From Anastrepha obliqua (taxonomy: Eukaryota > Arthropoda > Insecta > Diptera > Tephritidae), in NCBI RefSeq assembly GCF_027943255.1, contig NC_072894.1, positions 61,569,601-61,633,600 of the forward strand: a stretch of DNA of 64,000 nucleotides, read 5' to 3'. This document shows positions 47,275 to 58,318 of the stretch, in pieces (the stretch's first letter is position 1; every line of letters begins with the position of its first letter). The position numbers and the translations under genes are program-made. The notes below the pieces were generated by a model. The model made no database searches. It saw only the letters and a list, made by a program, of their open reading frames with translations, and was not told where the DNA came from.

Positions 47275-48480
47275 AAACTTATTTTGCGGCTAAATCTTTA
47301 ATTAACCCAAAGCAACATGGTTTTGTAACTGGCCGCTCTACAGCTACTAATCTTGTATTTTTAGTGAATTCCGTACAGCATCGCTCTCCAAAGGACTTTA
47401 CGTTGATTGCATTCACACTGACTTCTCTTCAGCATTTGACAAACTGTCGACCGGGATTCTAGTTAAGACGCTAGATTCTAGTAAAAAGTTGGCTTGCTTG
47501 GGCTTTCACTCCAACTTTCTGCAATAGCTTGGATCAAGTTTGACGGACAGACGATGCGTGGTAAAATCGATGGGGTTTTATAGAACTACTTTGTTGCTAC
47601 TTCAGGTGTCCCCCAAGGGATCATCTAAGGACATTGTCATTGTCATTTTTATCAATGTCAGACACATTGTTATCAATGAGATAAGCAAATATTTTACCTT
47701 ATCAAATTTCTTGCTCTTCGCGGATGATTTACAAATTTTCTCCTGAGTAAAGGACTCAGTGCATGCTGAGAAGCTTCAACCCGACTTGAACAATCTTCAT
47801 CAATGCTGTAAGAGGTCGCGCCTGTTTTTGAATATTAAACAAAATTCATTTAACATTTCCGAGGTGTCAGTTCATTTCTAACACAACCTACACCATTCCC
47901 AATAATGTACGACAAAGCGTAACAGAGTTTAAGGATCTTGGAGTTATAGTCGATGCGAATTTTTGCTTCAGTGGTCACATTAATTTTATTCTTTCAAAAT
48001 CGTACTAGATTCTAGGAGTCATTTGAAGCAATGCATCTGAATTTTCTGATTTGTATACATGAAACTGCTATTTATGGCTCTTATTCGTTCTTATTTAGAG
48101 ACGCTGTTATCATCTAGAGATGAAAAATATTTCTCATGAAAGTATTACATTCCCTATGATTTGAGGCTCCTGTCCCATCCTATAATTCTTGGCTTAAGCT
48201 TATAAATCTAGAATCTCTAGAAAAGAGGAGGGCATTCCTTTCACTTTTGTTTATTTTCAGTGTTGTTAATGGCATCGTCGACTGTAAAGATGTTCTAGAG
48301 CAGATAAGCTTTAATGCCCCACAAAGAAGTATTCGCAAATTTTACCCTTTTTATGGGGACAGCTTTAAGACTAAATTTACGAGTAATGCAATTGTTTTTC
48401 GCGCACTTCGAGACTATAATTCATTATCCAAATCCAGGCTCCATGATTCGCTTTATATAGATATAATTTTGTAAAAAAAT
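47275..48480 (+). pseudogene. LINE reverse transcriptase, 3' piece of the split element
   Basis: Continues the element of 45240-45975: SLINPKQHGFVTGRSTATNLVFL (the QHGF--GRST-TNL block), TDFSSAFDKL (catalytic Asp region), SLTDRRCVV, then SNFLLFADDLQIFS with the active-site FADD at about 47717. Next come EFKDLGVIVDANFCF, and at 48247-48474 VNGIVDCKDVLEQISFN...RSIRKF, the usual C-terminal block. Stops and frame changes occur between each. The closest relative in the window is at 8119-9050. Confidence 0.82.
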
Positions 48481-49110
48481 TAATATTAAGTTTGTACTGA
48501 TTGCTAATATTTTAGTTGCCAAATTTGGCTTGGTTTTCTCTATATTTTTGCCCAGTCTGTAAGTTAACTTGTCCTGAAGATTATTAAAATACATAAATAT
48601 ATAATTCGGTAGGATATATGGAGGGGTGTAAAAAGTATTGTTTATTTGTTGTATGCGCCAGTGAGGCATATTCAAGTTAATGTTAAAACTGTAAAATGAT
48701 TTCTTCTTTCAGTGCATTTTGCAATCTACAATCTTGCATAGAATATCAATAAAGGCAATTTCATCATCAATATGTTTATGTACATATATATTACAGATAT
48801 GTGTATAGCTATTGTGGTCACTTAAGTTTGAGTGAAAGAGCCGTTAACACAATGTTGTCTCTTTGTATATATTTAATCCGTTGAAGCCACAAACTTTGTT
48901 GAATTGTGGCAAAGGTAATATTAACAAAAGGATTCAAAAAGGGAAAGGCTAAGCCATCCAGACGATGAACTGTAACTTGCTGGTGTAAAGAAGCAATTTG
49001 TATGACTCTATACATATACACATATGCGTTTGTGCAAAAGCTAATATTAATCGCATTACAACACGAATGGAAGCATTAGCATCATAATGGTTTGAAATTA
49101 TGATACTGTA
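48481..49110. other. non-coding stretch
   Basis: No gene or element recognised. Confidence 0.45.
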
Positions 49111-49419
49111 CAAGGTGGCGCGAAATCAGTCCCCTTACCATTTGTTAGACGACATCAAGATGCACGCTACAAAAAGGATGCACTCGCCAAATATATTTCT
49201 ATATTTGCCGGAAGATTTATAATTTTTTCAAATGACGTCGTACGGCAATCACATTTGACACTGGTGAAGTAGACAGCTGCCGTATACAAAACAGGCATGC
49301 AGTGAAGCGCGTAAAGGTCAACATAAAGATTTTCGTTACTCAAATGCATTTTCTTTTCTTTATTAGTAAAAAAAGGTATTCAAAAAAATAAATTCTATGA
49401 TTTATTTCGAGCCACCTTG
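49111..49419 (+). mobile_element. MITE, family A copy 3 (ends intact)
   Basis: Begins CAAGGTGGCGCGAAATCAG and ends TTATTTCGAGCCACCTTG, with TA on each side (49109-49110, 49420-49421). The interior matches copies 1, 2 and 4 (AAATGACGTCGTACGGCAAT; GACAGCTGCCGTATACAAAA; AAGCGCGTAAAGGTCAAC). Non-coding, 309 bp. This copy sets the ends and target site for the family. Confidence 0.85.
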
Positions 49420-49544
49420 TATAATCTTAGATGAAGGTTAAAGATTTAACCATTTCCGGTAAATGCATTTGGTATTGCATACCGAATGTAATAAAGTAAT
49501 AAAAGAAGTGTCGATAATATTATATTATGGTTATAATTGAGCGG

Positions 49545-50185
49545 GATTGTGACTTAAAATTACTCTGGTATGCCTTCCCGGTCATAGAAATATAGAGGGC
49601 AATGAGATAGCAGATGAGCTGGAGGCGGTTTGAGTTGCTACCCCATTCAACACAATAAAAACATCCATTATTTCACACTACTATGATTTAGACGAAATAA
49701 GGTGGCAGCAATTAACTACAATACATACAATACAACAAGAAAAACATGGCCGTCGTACAAAATCCAAAGGATGATATATTAGGATGCTTTCGCCCAAGCA
49801 TCTCACGTAACACTGCAACCCTTACAGGTCACTGGACGGTAGAAAATCGTGCAGCCAGGCTGAACCTTTCTCTCAATCGCATCTGCAGAAGCTGTCAGGT
49901 AGAAGGCGCGAAAAAAGTCTTTTCTATATTTTTACGAATATTCAGGTCTAGCTTGAGCAAGACTTCGCACTTTCGGTAAGCTTTTGCTATAGCAAATTGA
50001 TGAAATCTCAGACATAGGGATATAAAGTTTACTTTTGTTTGCTATATTGGATTTTCCGAAATGGAAAATAAAATACCAACAATAAGACATCACACGTGTT
50101 CAGTGGTAGTAAAACGGCGCTAGTTGCTAATTAAGACTATTTCAGTAGAAATACTGAACCAATTCAACAACAACCAAAACAACAA
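49545..50185 (+). pseudogene. LINE RNase H end and C-terminal fragment
   Basis: Broken frames give LPSRSHRNIEGNEIADELEA (the last RNase H block, with the Asp of ADEL), IRWQQL, then FRPSISRNTATLTGHWTVENRAARL (LTGH block) and ICRSCQVEGA (first Cys pair of the C-terminal zinc motif). The sequence ends at CAACAACAACCAAAACAAC near 50170, a LINE-type tail. No intact frame. Confidence 0.75.
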
Positions 50186-50424
50186 AAACATAGTAGGATG
50201 AGCATAGGAGCAATTATTGCCAGGGAGCGATTTGGATTTATTGTTTAAATAATGAAAATTGGCTAAAAATCAATTCTGAACTGTAAGGTTGACCCTAAAA
50301 AATGATTCGGATAAAAATTTTTCTGCTTATTTAATGTGAATGGAAGGAGGTCATCCACTATGAGTTAGTCGCATTGCGCGAAACTTAATTCCGATCTGTA
50401 CTGTCAACAACTGACCATAATTGG

Positions 50425-50610
50425 CAAATGTGAAGAAGGTGGAAGCAATTAACTACATGCACTACAACGAGAAAAACATGGCCATCAGCACAACACCAGA
50501 TCACACATATTTCTAACGAAATGCGAAAGCACTGAGATCGTGGATAGGAGGTTGTATCACATACTCTGTATAATCGAGGCCTGACACCAAGCGTTAAACC
50601 TCTTTCAGAG
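50425..50610 (+). pseudogene. second short LINE C-terminal scrap
   Basis: AAGCAATTAACTACATGCACT, CAACGAGAAAAACATGGCC resembles 49697-49750 of the fragment above. The rest does not translate convincingly, though a Cys-poor piece may continue to 50610. It looks like an older relative broken by the adjacent MITE. Confidence 0.45.
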
Positions 50611-50614
50611 CATA

Positions 50615-50870
50615 TCGCACCCTAAATACAAAAGGGTCACAACTCAAAATGTCCCTTCTGCTCAAATATGAACGAGACGTTATCAATAAAACGGTCCGCG
50701 GATGACATATGGCAAAAATAAATTTTTTGTTTTTTGGTAGGACTGTTACAAGCTTACATGGCAAATTTCAGCGTGATATGTCACATAGTTTGTTTTCTGT
50801 GCTACTGTAAACAATTCAAGCTCGAGTGTGGAAAATTTTGAGTTGTGACCCTTTTGTATTTAGGGTGCGA
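50615..50870. mobile_element. 256-bp MITE with perfect 36-bp inverted repeats
   Basis: Ends TCGCACCCTAAATACAAAAG / GGTCACAACTCAAAAT are identical in both arms, with TA on each side. With the adjacent CA and TG the palindrome is 40 bp. The interior shows no coding. TA duplications suggest Tc1/mariner-type mobilisation. Confidence 0.88.
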
Positions 50871-51161
50871 TATGATAACTTGCCTTAATGGTAAAATACT
50901 GTCTTTAAGAGAACAATAGCGACGAGCGCTTCAGTAATGGCGGAATTTTGAAATTACCTTCCAAATAGACATGAATTCTCGAACTAAACAGCGCCGTAGT
51001 TTATCTTGGTCGTATTGGTCTGACTATGTTAATTTCATCATCGAAATATATCGAAAAAATGGTCAACATTTCTTCCTTGACATCAAATTAAAAATCGTGC
51101 AAAATATTTAATTTAATTAAACTAACTTTAAATAAATTGCAATGCAATACATTTTATTTAA
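50871..51161. other. non-coding gap between two MITEs
   Basis: No gene or repeat recognised; ends at the TTAA target of the next element. Confidence 0.45.
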
Positions 51162-51185
51162 GGGGGTAGTATGGTATTTTTTTTT

Positions 51186-51219
<34 letters not shown>

Positions 51220-51897
51220 TTCTATAACATCTTAAGATTATTGTGTGAAAGTTTGAAGTGCATTAGAGTAAAATTGACAAAGACACAAAGGATTAAGTAT
51301 CTACCTCTCCAACCGGATTTCACGCTGTAAAAATCTTCACAAATCTTTAAACGCGTTTTTCTCACACTTGCCTTTTTTACGGTCGGTGTCCACTGTAGAT
51401 TCATATCTACTGCACCGATTCTTTTCAAATTTGGTTTTTTTGTTTCTTTACTTTATTCACGAGGTAATGACGTCGAGTTTTTTTTTTTTAAATTTTGCCA
51501 TATTTTAAAACAACAAAGTTTTCAAGTTTTTTTTATGAAAAATCGGTGTTTTGACTTCAAAGCGCTTTAAAAAATTAAAAAAAAAAAAAAAAAAAAAATT
51601 CGACGTTGTTACCTGCGAAACTTTATTAGCTGATGAAATCAATTTGGTTTTTTGATTTTAGTTGATCCAGTAATGAGTTCTGAGGGACACCGCAATAAAA
51701 CTTTTTTATGAGACGTCCCCGAAGATTCGCTGCCACCAACTCATTTCTTCATAAAAATCAATGAAAATTTCACACAATATTCTTTAAATTTGACTTTATA
51801 ATGAAGTAATTTTAAAATTTTGAATAAATCAACTGTGTCGACAAAAAAAATTTCGAAAAATATGCTTGTTTTACACCGAATTAACCATACTACCCCC
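51162..51897. mobile_element. 736-bp MITE with TTAA target duplications
   Basis: 14-bp inverted ends (GGGGGTAGTATGGT) sit between TTAA at 51158-51161 and TTAA at 51898-51901. The interior is AT-rich with long T and A runs (51179-51213, 51577-51598) and non-coding. TTAA is the target of piggyBac and Sola3-type elements; the ends are unlike those of the piggyBac at 58129. Confidence 0.75.
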
Positions 51898-51901
51898 TTA
51901 A

Positions 51902-53586
51902 ATTCATTACAGCTGACACTTCTTTAATACATCGAAAAACGTTTTGCATCACACTTTGGACCACACGCACGACAAGTGTGTAGCCAATCAGTGCGGCCAC
52001 CTTTGATGGACTGGCATGCGAAATTTCCATTTTGATGCTAATGACAATGACGTTGATGTGATGTGCGGTTTAGGGCATCAATACATGCACTTCCGCGCAC
52101 CACACGCTTCACAGCACTCCATATACTAACACATACATATGGAAGGCCTCACATGATATTTTTATCCAAACGAACTGATCCAAATTCTCGGCTACCACTT
52201 TGATGCGCTTGTCACCTACTGCTTTTGTTGTTGTACTTATTTTGCTATTTAAGTATGTATCTGGGTATGTACATATGTATCCTTATGTCACATGTATTGA
52301 AGTTTATTTACTGCCACCATTTATGCCAAGCGATGTAATTGTTCAAAAGTGGTTGGCGCAACTAAAATTAAAACAAACTTACTCGTTCATATCTGCATAC
52401 GTGTGTATGTATGCATTTATGTTACCATATATGTACATATGTAGGTATATGCACGCATGATATTAGCTCTTAGTGTTTTTGTTTAGCTGGTATAGCCATT
52501 GTTGTTGGGCATAATCCCAGATGAGCTGCCACATTTCTACTCTCCACATGAGTTTGTGTGTGTTATGATTTGACTTATGGCTTCAAACTTTCATACGTAT
52601 GTAAGTATGTGTATAACTGCGTCTACTTCACATAGATGTTAATCAGTTCCTTTGCGAATTTCCCCGTGTTTGTTGGCGATTTGATTCTAAATTTTTACTG
52701 GGTTTGTGCTCAACCTAGTCATTGCGGGGCGGCAAAATAGCAAATATAGATTTGGTACTGTAAATGTTTGGAATTGTGTACTAAAATATCTTAACGAGAT
52801 CTGCCTAATTGAAAATGTCAGTGGCCAATATTGATTGTTCCAAGCAACAATAAAATTTAATGCTAGGAGTGCCGAAATTTTTCTAAAATTTCAATACCAA
52901 AATACACACACATTGTCTGTGAATAATAGACAAGCCAGCTTAAATTGACTTGGCAATTTCTACTTATTAACCTTCCTTCACCCGGATCTAAGGCAGTAGC
53001 GCTTACAGCCACACAAAGTAGGCGGAACCGAATCATTATTTTATAAAACTGTGTTTAATTTGGGAGTTGTTCGCAATTACCAATTATAACAATAAAAATG
53101 ATGTGGAAATATACACGATTACCGGAAAAGTCGTCCTATTACTATTGAGCTCATTTCTGATTAATTCAGTTATTCGACATGATGTCCAAAACTTAACCTG
53201 TTACGAAATATTCGATATTAAAGATTATTTAAAAAATATATTCTTGCTCGTACGAGTATATCCACTTTTTTTTAATTTTAATTCAAGGTTCCAATTTTTT
53301 TTGTTATTAATTAATAAAAATCATTAATAAGATTTGAACCAAATCTGACAGTTAAAAATGGCTGCTTCGTAAAGCTTTAAATTTTTAAGTTTTAAATTTA
53401 TTTTTCTCTAAGTCTTTCCTGCACCACATTATAAAATATATATTTCCGTGGAAACTTTTCTGGAAATTCTTTTAAAAACTATTTATTTTCTTTTACCTAT
53501 TCATCCGACAGAACCACTTAAAGCCAGGGTTAAAGTTAATCGTTGACACCCTGTTTATATGAAACTATTTACTCATATTTTGGCAA
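51902..53586. other. non-coding stretch with CATATG/TATGTA repeats
   Basis: No supported gene in 1.7 kb. Open frames at 52200 and 53067 are hydrophobic or repeat-derived. Simple repeats occur at 52250-52290 and 52400-52460. Confidence 0.45.
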
Positions 53587-53935
53587 GTGGAAGCTAGGTG
53601 GACTAATCTGACCACATGCAAAACAGCAAAAGTCATGAGCAGAACTAACAACAAAAAACTGACTCAATTCGTACTTACGCTCTCGCGAAAGGACTGCAGA
53701 ACTAGAATAGGTATGCTAACAGGTCATAATCTATTGGCTGCATATGCGTACAAGATAGGGATTGCTAACACGGACAAATGCAGGAAATGCAGAGAGGATG
53801 TTGAGGAAACTTTAGAACACCTTCTTTGCGTTTTTCCGGCATCATAGAGGTCGGTCTCCATCTGGTATCTCTAGGAACCAAAAGGTCTATGCGTGGCTTA
53901 TTGCCAACCAAGCTAACCTAACCTAACCTACACAT
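53587..53935 (+). pseudogene. LINE C-terminal fragment
   Basis: The frame at 53587-53844 reads RWTNLTTCKTAKVM, FVLTLSRKDCRTRIGMLTGHN, AYKIGIANTDKCRKCREDVEETLEHLLC. This is the jockey-type tail with a Cys-Cys-His-Cys motif (C--C----E---HLLC), and the gene stops soon after at 53845. The sequence ends at CCTAACCTAACCTA (53915-53930), likely 3' tail. Only the final tenth of the protein is present. Confidence 0.8.
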
Positions 53936-54093
53936 ATTTTTGAAAGCTCTGTAGTACGATACATATCTCTTCTATGCAACCCTGTTTACTTCGCAGCTAC
54001 TACTGCATTTCACGGTTATATCAAATTTAAGGGACTAAAATTTAGTTTGCCAAAAAAATAAGTATGTAAGGTTTCGATTGGTAGGACATAATA

Positions 54094-54623
54094 GGTCTAT
54101 GAATAAGTTCGTGCGGTTTTTTTCGAAATTTGAATTTCGGATCATTCCCATGGCTTTTAAACGTTTGGAAATGGTTGATTGATCAACTCCCAAAGTTTTT
54201 GCAACCTCTTCTTGCGTTTGAGCCGGATCTTGATCGAGCAATTCCTCCAATTCGGTATCCATGAATTTTGGCGGCGCGGCCAAAATCACCACTTTTAAAG
54301 CGTGCAAACCACTTCTGGCACGTTCGCTCAGCTAGAGCATGCTCACCATAAACTTCCACCAAGATACGATGACTTTTGGCTGCTTTTTTCTTCATATTAA
54401 AATAATGAAGAAGAATTCCCCGCAAAAACACATTATTTGGCACGAAATTCGACATTTTCAAGTGTGGTAAAAATATTGTTGTTTACGCTTCAAATAAAAA
54501 ACTTATACTGACGTTTGTGCCTTACGACAGTAGCTCTCCAATGAATGTTTGGAAATGTGGATCGATGGAATAATAATCAAGTTACGCCATCTGTTGTAAA
54601 ACCGCACGAACTTATTAAAACGC
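54094..54623 (-). mobile_element. internally deleted mariner
   Basis: The ends carry AATAAGTTCGTGCGGTTTT (left, 54102) and its reverse complement (right, near 54599-54616), with TA at 54092-54093 and 54624-54625. The interior encodes on the minus strand only the transposase N-terminus. It starts MSNFVPNNVFLRGILLHYFNMKKKAAKSH (HTH), TCQKWFARFKSGDF; after a frame change come KFMDTELEELLDQDPAQTQEE and GVDQSTISKRLKAMGM (second HTH). The catalytic region is deleted, so 530 bp remain of about 1.3 kb. Confidence 0.85.
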
Positions 54624-54849
54624 TACTAAAAAATACATTCTGGACCAAATACAGTACGTTACTATAAACAAATTGCGTACCCCTCAGAGGAGTTTAACTT
54701 TTATATTGAAACCGAAGCAGCCAGTGCGTACGATATTTGAGAACAACTTGAAAAAAAAAACCTTTTATTACCTTTTTGTTTTAAAAAAAATTTAATGAAA
54801 CTACACAAATTTTTTACACAACATTAACTTATTGTATACCTATTGATCC
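54624..54849. other. short non-coding gap
   Basis: No feature seen. Confidence 0.5.
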
Positions 54850-55375
54850 TGAGCCTTTCTGTGGACTTACAAAGGGCCACATCAACAAACTTCTCAGGAG
54901 GTGGGAGGAGAAGAAATTCGGTGAACACTGGTGAAATTCAATCGTACAGCGTCAAGCGAAACAATTCCTAAGGATTTCCAGAGGAATTGCTGATAAGCTA
55001 CTTTCACTCAGCAGAATAGACTTAAGACTTCTAACTGGTTACTTTACAGGCCACTGTAGCCTGCGATACCACTTCAACAAAATTGGTCCCACTTAAAAGA
55101 ACAATTGGTCATTATCTACCGATTATGTGAAATGAACACTGAAAATTTAGAACACATCCTTTGTAAATGTCCTGCACTAGGCAGAAAACGACTACTCCGC
55201 CTTGGTGGATTTGCCGTGCACCCATATAAATTACGGAGTAATAAGCTGCAGAATGTGCTAAAATGTTTAAAAAGCCCTAAAACAAAGGGTACCTCAGCAG
55301 GCTTTACACAAGAGATCTTTTTTGGTCACAAAAAAGCGTCTATTATTTATATATTTATTTTATGTCTATAAAATC
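54850..55375 (+). pseudogene. LINE C-terminal fragment
   Basis: Frames give TKGHINKLLRRWEEKKFGEHW, FLRISRGIADKLLSLSRIDLRLLTGYFTGHCSLRYH (LTGH block), then NTENLEHILCKCPALGRKRLLRLGG (H-LC-CPAL) in the frame at 55105. This is the end of a jockey-type LINE, with a stop and a frame change between. The Cys pair before ENLEH is degraded. A related protein tail is at 36852-37136. Confidence 0.78.
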
Positions 55376-55907
55376 ATTTAACGAAATTTTCATTACCTGC
55401 AATAACCTAATCGATCCGGGCCCGGAAACAATTATATGCCCAAATCAAATGCTCTTTAATCATATCGACCATGACGGCCTTCAGACAAGAAATGAAAATA
55501 TAAGGATGCTTATTGATTTCACGCTCTACTACACTTCATACGTAATAACCCAGGGGATTAAGGTCTGGAAGTTAGGCGGCTATAAGATCGGTTATGTTGT
55601 CAAGGAAATGTTCGCAAAAGCCCTTATTGATTTTAAAGGGTCCTCGTCAATGGACGCTTCAATAAATTTTGTAGATCAGGTTGTGTCAGAACATTCCGCG
55701 TGATTTTTGCGTTTTGCAACAGATTCTGCATCGCCACCTGATGCTTCCATTTCACCCGAATCTTACAAACGAATGAACGAACGCACTTAGAATGAAAAGT
55801 TAGAGATTTCTAAATCGGTACGATCTGCACATATAATGACGATTACTGCATCTCTTTTCATTTCTAGATAGATATTTCAATCACTCGCTTTCTACACGTT
55901 AGTGTTT
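55376..55907. other. non-coding stretch
   Basis: A 113-codon open frame (55362-55700) has no recognised motif; it may be part of an unrecognised element. Nothing else. Confidence 0.4.
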
Positions 55908-56110
55908 GGCGCAAAATTAATTATCCTCTCGGAAGATTTAAAATTTTTGCAAATGGTGTCGCACGTCAATCATATTTGACTCTTATGAATTAGACAGCTA
56001 CAGTATACAAACAGACAAGCAATGGAGCTCGTAAAGGTCAAAATCAAAATTTCTATCACTCAAAATCATTTAAAATCTCCTACTAGTTTCGATTTAGAAT
56101 TTTCTATTAT
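55908..56110 (+). mobile_element. MITE, family A copy 4 (right end missing)
   Basis: The left end GGCGCAAAATTAATTATCC and interior (AAATGGTGTCGCACGTCAAT; GACAGCTACAGTATACAAAC; GAGCTCGTAAAGGTCAAAA) match the other copies. The right inverted end is absent, and the next element starts at 56115. Confidence 0.75.
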
Positions 56111-56114
56111 ATTA

Positions 56115-56855
56115 CAGGGTGCGACACTCGAAGTGTGACCATCTTCAGACCGCTCACGCGGTTGATGCATGGGCATCAGCTGTCTGTTAGTTGGATAAAT
56201 GACAGTCCAGGGTATTGTTTACAAGTGCGTGGAAGCATTTTGTCGCGAGCAGACGCGAAAAAAGAAAATCAGTAATGGATTTCAAACGGAATAGTATGAT
56301 TGCAATATATTTGGCTGGAAAATTACAACAAGCGATTGTTCGTGAGCTCGAGTAAATAAAGCTTTTGTTTATCGCACCATTATGTATGACAATGATATTG
56401 GTAGCATCGCGAAACGTCATGGGGGTGGTCAGGTAATGGTTTGGGCCGCTGTATCCGGAGATGGGCGCTCTCCAATCATTTTCATCGAGCCTGACGTCAA
56501 GGTAAATGCGAAATATTATCGGGAAAGTATTTTGGAGATTGCTTTGAAGCCGTGGGCAGACAAACATTGCAGTGGTAGACCATGGACGTTTCAACAGGAC
56601 TTGGTACCGTCTTACAAAGCTTGAGTGAACCAAGAATGGCTAAAAAACAACGTTTCGAGCATCATAACGTCCACACAACGGCTCTCAAATTCACCCGACG
56701 CGAATCCGATGGTTTATTCTCAAGGTAAAAGGTAGGCATATCTAGCAAAAATAAACTGAGTCTTAATTTTGTATTATTTTTAAAAAATTTTAACTAATTT
56801 TCCAAACTAAATTTATGGCATTTTTAATTGGTTACACTTCAGATGCCGGACCCTG
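56115..56855 (+). mobile_element. internally deleted DD37D (maT-like) mariner
   Basis: Ends CAGGGTGCGACACTCGAAGT and, in reverse complement, CAGGGTCCGGCATCTGAAGT, with TA at 56113-56114 and 56856-56857. The interior is plus strand. From ATG 56276: MDFKRNSMIAIYLAGKLQQA (HTH). A deletion leads into KRHGGGQVMVWAAVSGDGRSP, then RPWTFQQDLVPSYKA with the second catalytic Asp, a stop, and VNQEWLKNNV...SPDANPMVYSQ. In this copy the place of the third Asp (usually NPLDY) reads V, so the catalytic site is lost. The spacing QQD to this position is 37 residues, hence the family call. Confidence 0.8.
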
Positions 56856-57179
56856 TATATCCAAAATTATTGTGGTTGATCCCAATGATTATTACACCTC
56901 CGGTTTAACTAAGCTAGCCGCAAGAGTCAATGCTGTCTACTTGCAAACGCGATGACCTACAAAAAAACTGAGTAGATGTTTCAAAATGTATTGGTCCTAG
57001 TACAAAAGAGTTTGATGTGCAATAATCTGTTCCTTATATCTTAGTTTTAGGAATCATATAGAAAAGGCTGCAGTTAAACCAACTACAAATTATGTTAGAA
57101 AATAATATAATAAAAAGTATCAAAAATTCAATGCCAAGTTGAAATAAATAATTTGATCTTTATATAGCAGGGCTGACAT
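56856..57179. other. non-coding stretch
   Basis: AT-rich; no feature recognised. Confidence 0.45.
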
Positions 57180-57660
57180 AACACAAAAGTTCGCGAACGG
57201 ACTGGCAACAAAAATCGAGCGGTTGAGATAATAAATCAAAATATCGAACTTTAGAAATATTAGGAAACTATTTTACTAATGACACTCTAAGGAAAACAGC
57301 AGTTTCAGAGTGGCACAAACGCTTCAGAGGAGATCGTGAGTCCAATGAGGATGACGAATGTAGTGGCAGGTCGTCGACATGAAAAAATGATAAAAACATC
57401 CTTAAAGTGAAAGGAAACTTGATCAATAACCGCAGTATTAAGTTAATAAGGACTATTATTTTGGCATTATGAAAGGTTTACGTGAAGCAATTTGACAAAA
57501 AAAGAAAAGATTTGTGGGAAAATCATTGTCCATAAATTTTTGAACAAGAACGAAAGAAATACTATCCAACAGCCATCGAATTCACCTGATATGGCTCCCA
57601 GCGTTTCTTTTTTCGGTTTGATCGAGCCAAAAGGCTATTATTTAGAACGTGTTTTAACAA
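57180..57660 (+). pseudogene. mariner transposase remnant with central deletion
   Basis: Broken frames give LGNYFTNDTLRKTAVSEWHKRF (HTH), RESNEDDECSGRSST, KVKGNLINNRS. Then comes a jump to KRKDLWEN, FLNKNERNTIQ (VREFL-KN--- block), PSNSPDMAPS (SPDLAPSD) and FDRAKRLLF. The central catalytic half with the first two Asp is missing. Related to but not identical with the copy at 14637 (shared FGNDTL-KTAV and NERNTIQ motifs). Confidence 0.72.
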
Positions 57661-57930
57661 CCGAAAGGACAGGATCCAGAGGCTGCGCTAGCTAGATCAT
57701 CTCGCCCAAATGAATGCAAACGCTTCGGCTCTGAAAGTATTCGATTCGATACCAGCTGATGGTAGCAGATGATGAGGAAGGCCTCCTTTGCGTTAGAAAG
57801 AATAGGGGAGAGGGACTTATCTTTACTTGGTGTGTCCAACTGGCGATGGTTAGCACGACAGTTGTTTCTCTATCGTTTGCTTTGTTAAACTCGGTCAAAA
57901 TCGCTTAGGCAATAAAGCAAATAATTTACG
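57661..57930 (+). pseudogene. RTE-like LINE 3' fragment
   Basis: Reading the right frame gives RIQRLRWLDHLAQMNANAS, ALKVFDSIPADG, GRPPLR, LVCPTGDG and, at 57880, LLNSVKIA-AIK. This is the tail seen at 43255-43425. It abuts the mariner remnant. Confidence 0.75.
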
Positions 57931-58128
57931 AAAATATGAGTAACAATCGGATGGACGATGGTACTATAAAATTTTATTTTGCCTTAAGAGCACAGAGGAG
58001 AATAACTGACATGAATAAATATTGCAGAAGATCTCAAGATTTTGCGCTAAGAAGAATCTCAAGGTAAGACAGAATCTCAAATAATTTAAACTTTTTGCAA
58101 TTTACCCCACTAACATTAGCACCTTTAA
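57931..58128. other. flank of the piggyBac element
   Basis: No feature apart from the TTAA target at 58125-58128. Confidence 0.6.
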
Positions 58129-58318
58129 CCCGGCGAGCGTAAGGTTGGGTGAAATTCACCCAGCCTGTAATAAACCGTTTGATATTTTCTATTCCGTACG
58201 TCAAAATAAGTTGTGCGTCTGAGTAGCTGCGCGGGGGGAGGTAGGCATTCGTTGTGTTTCATGCCGCAGTTGACCGCCGACTGGCGAGGTGTTTAGATGT
58301 TGTCAAAGTTGCGGCCGG

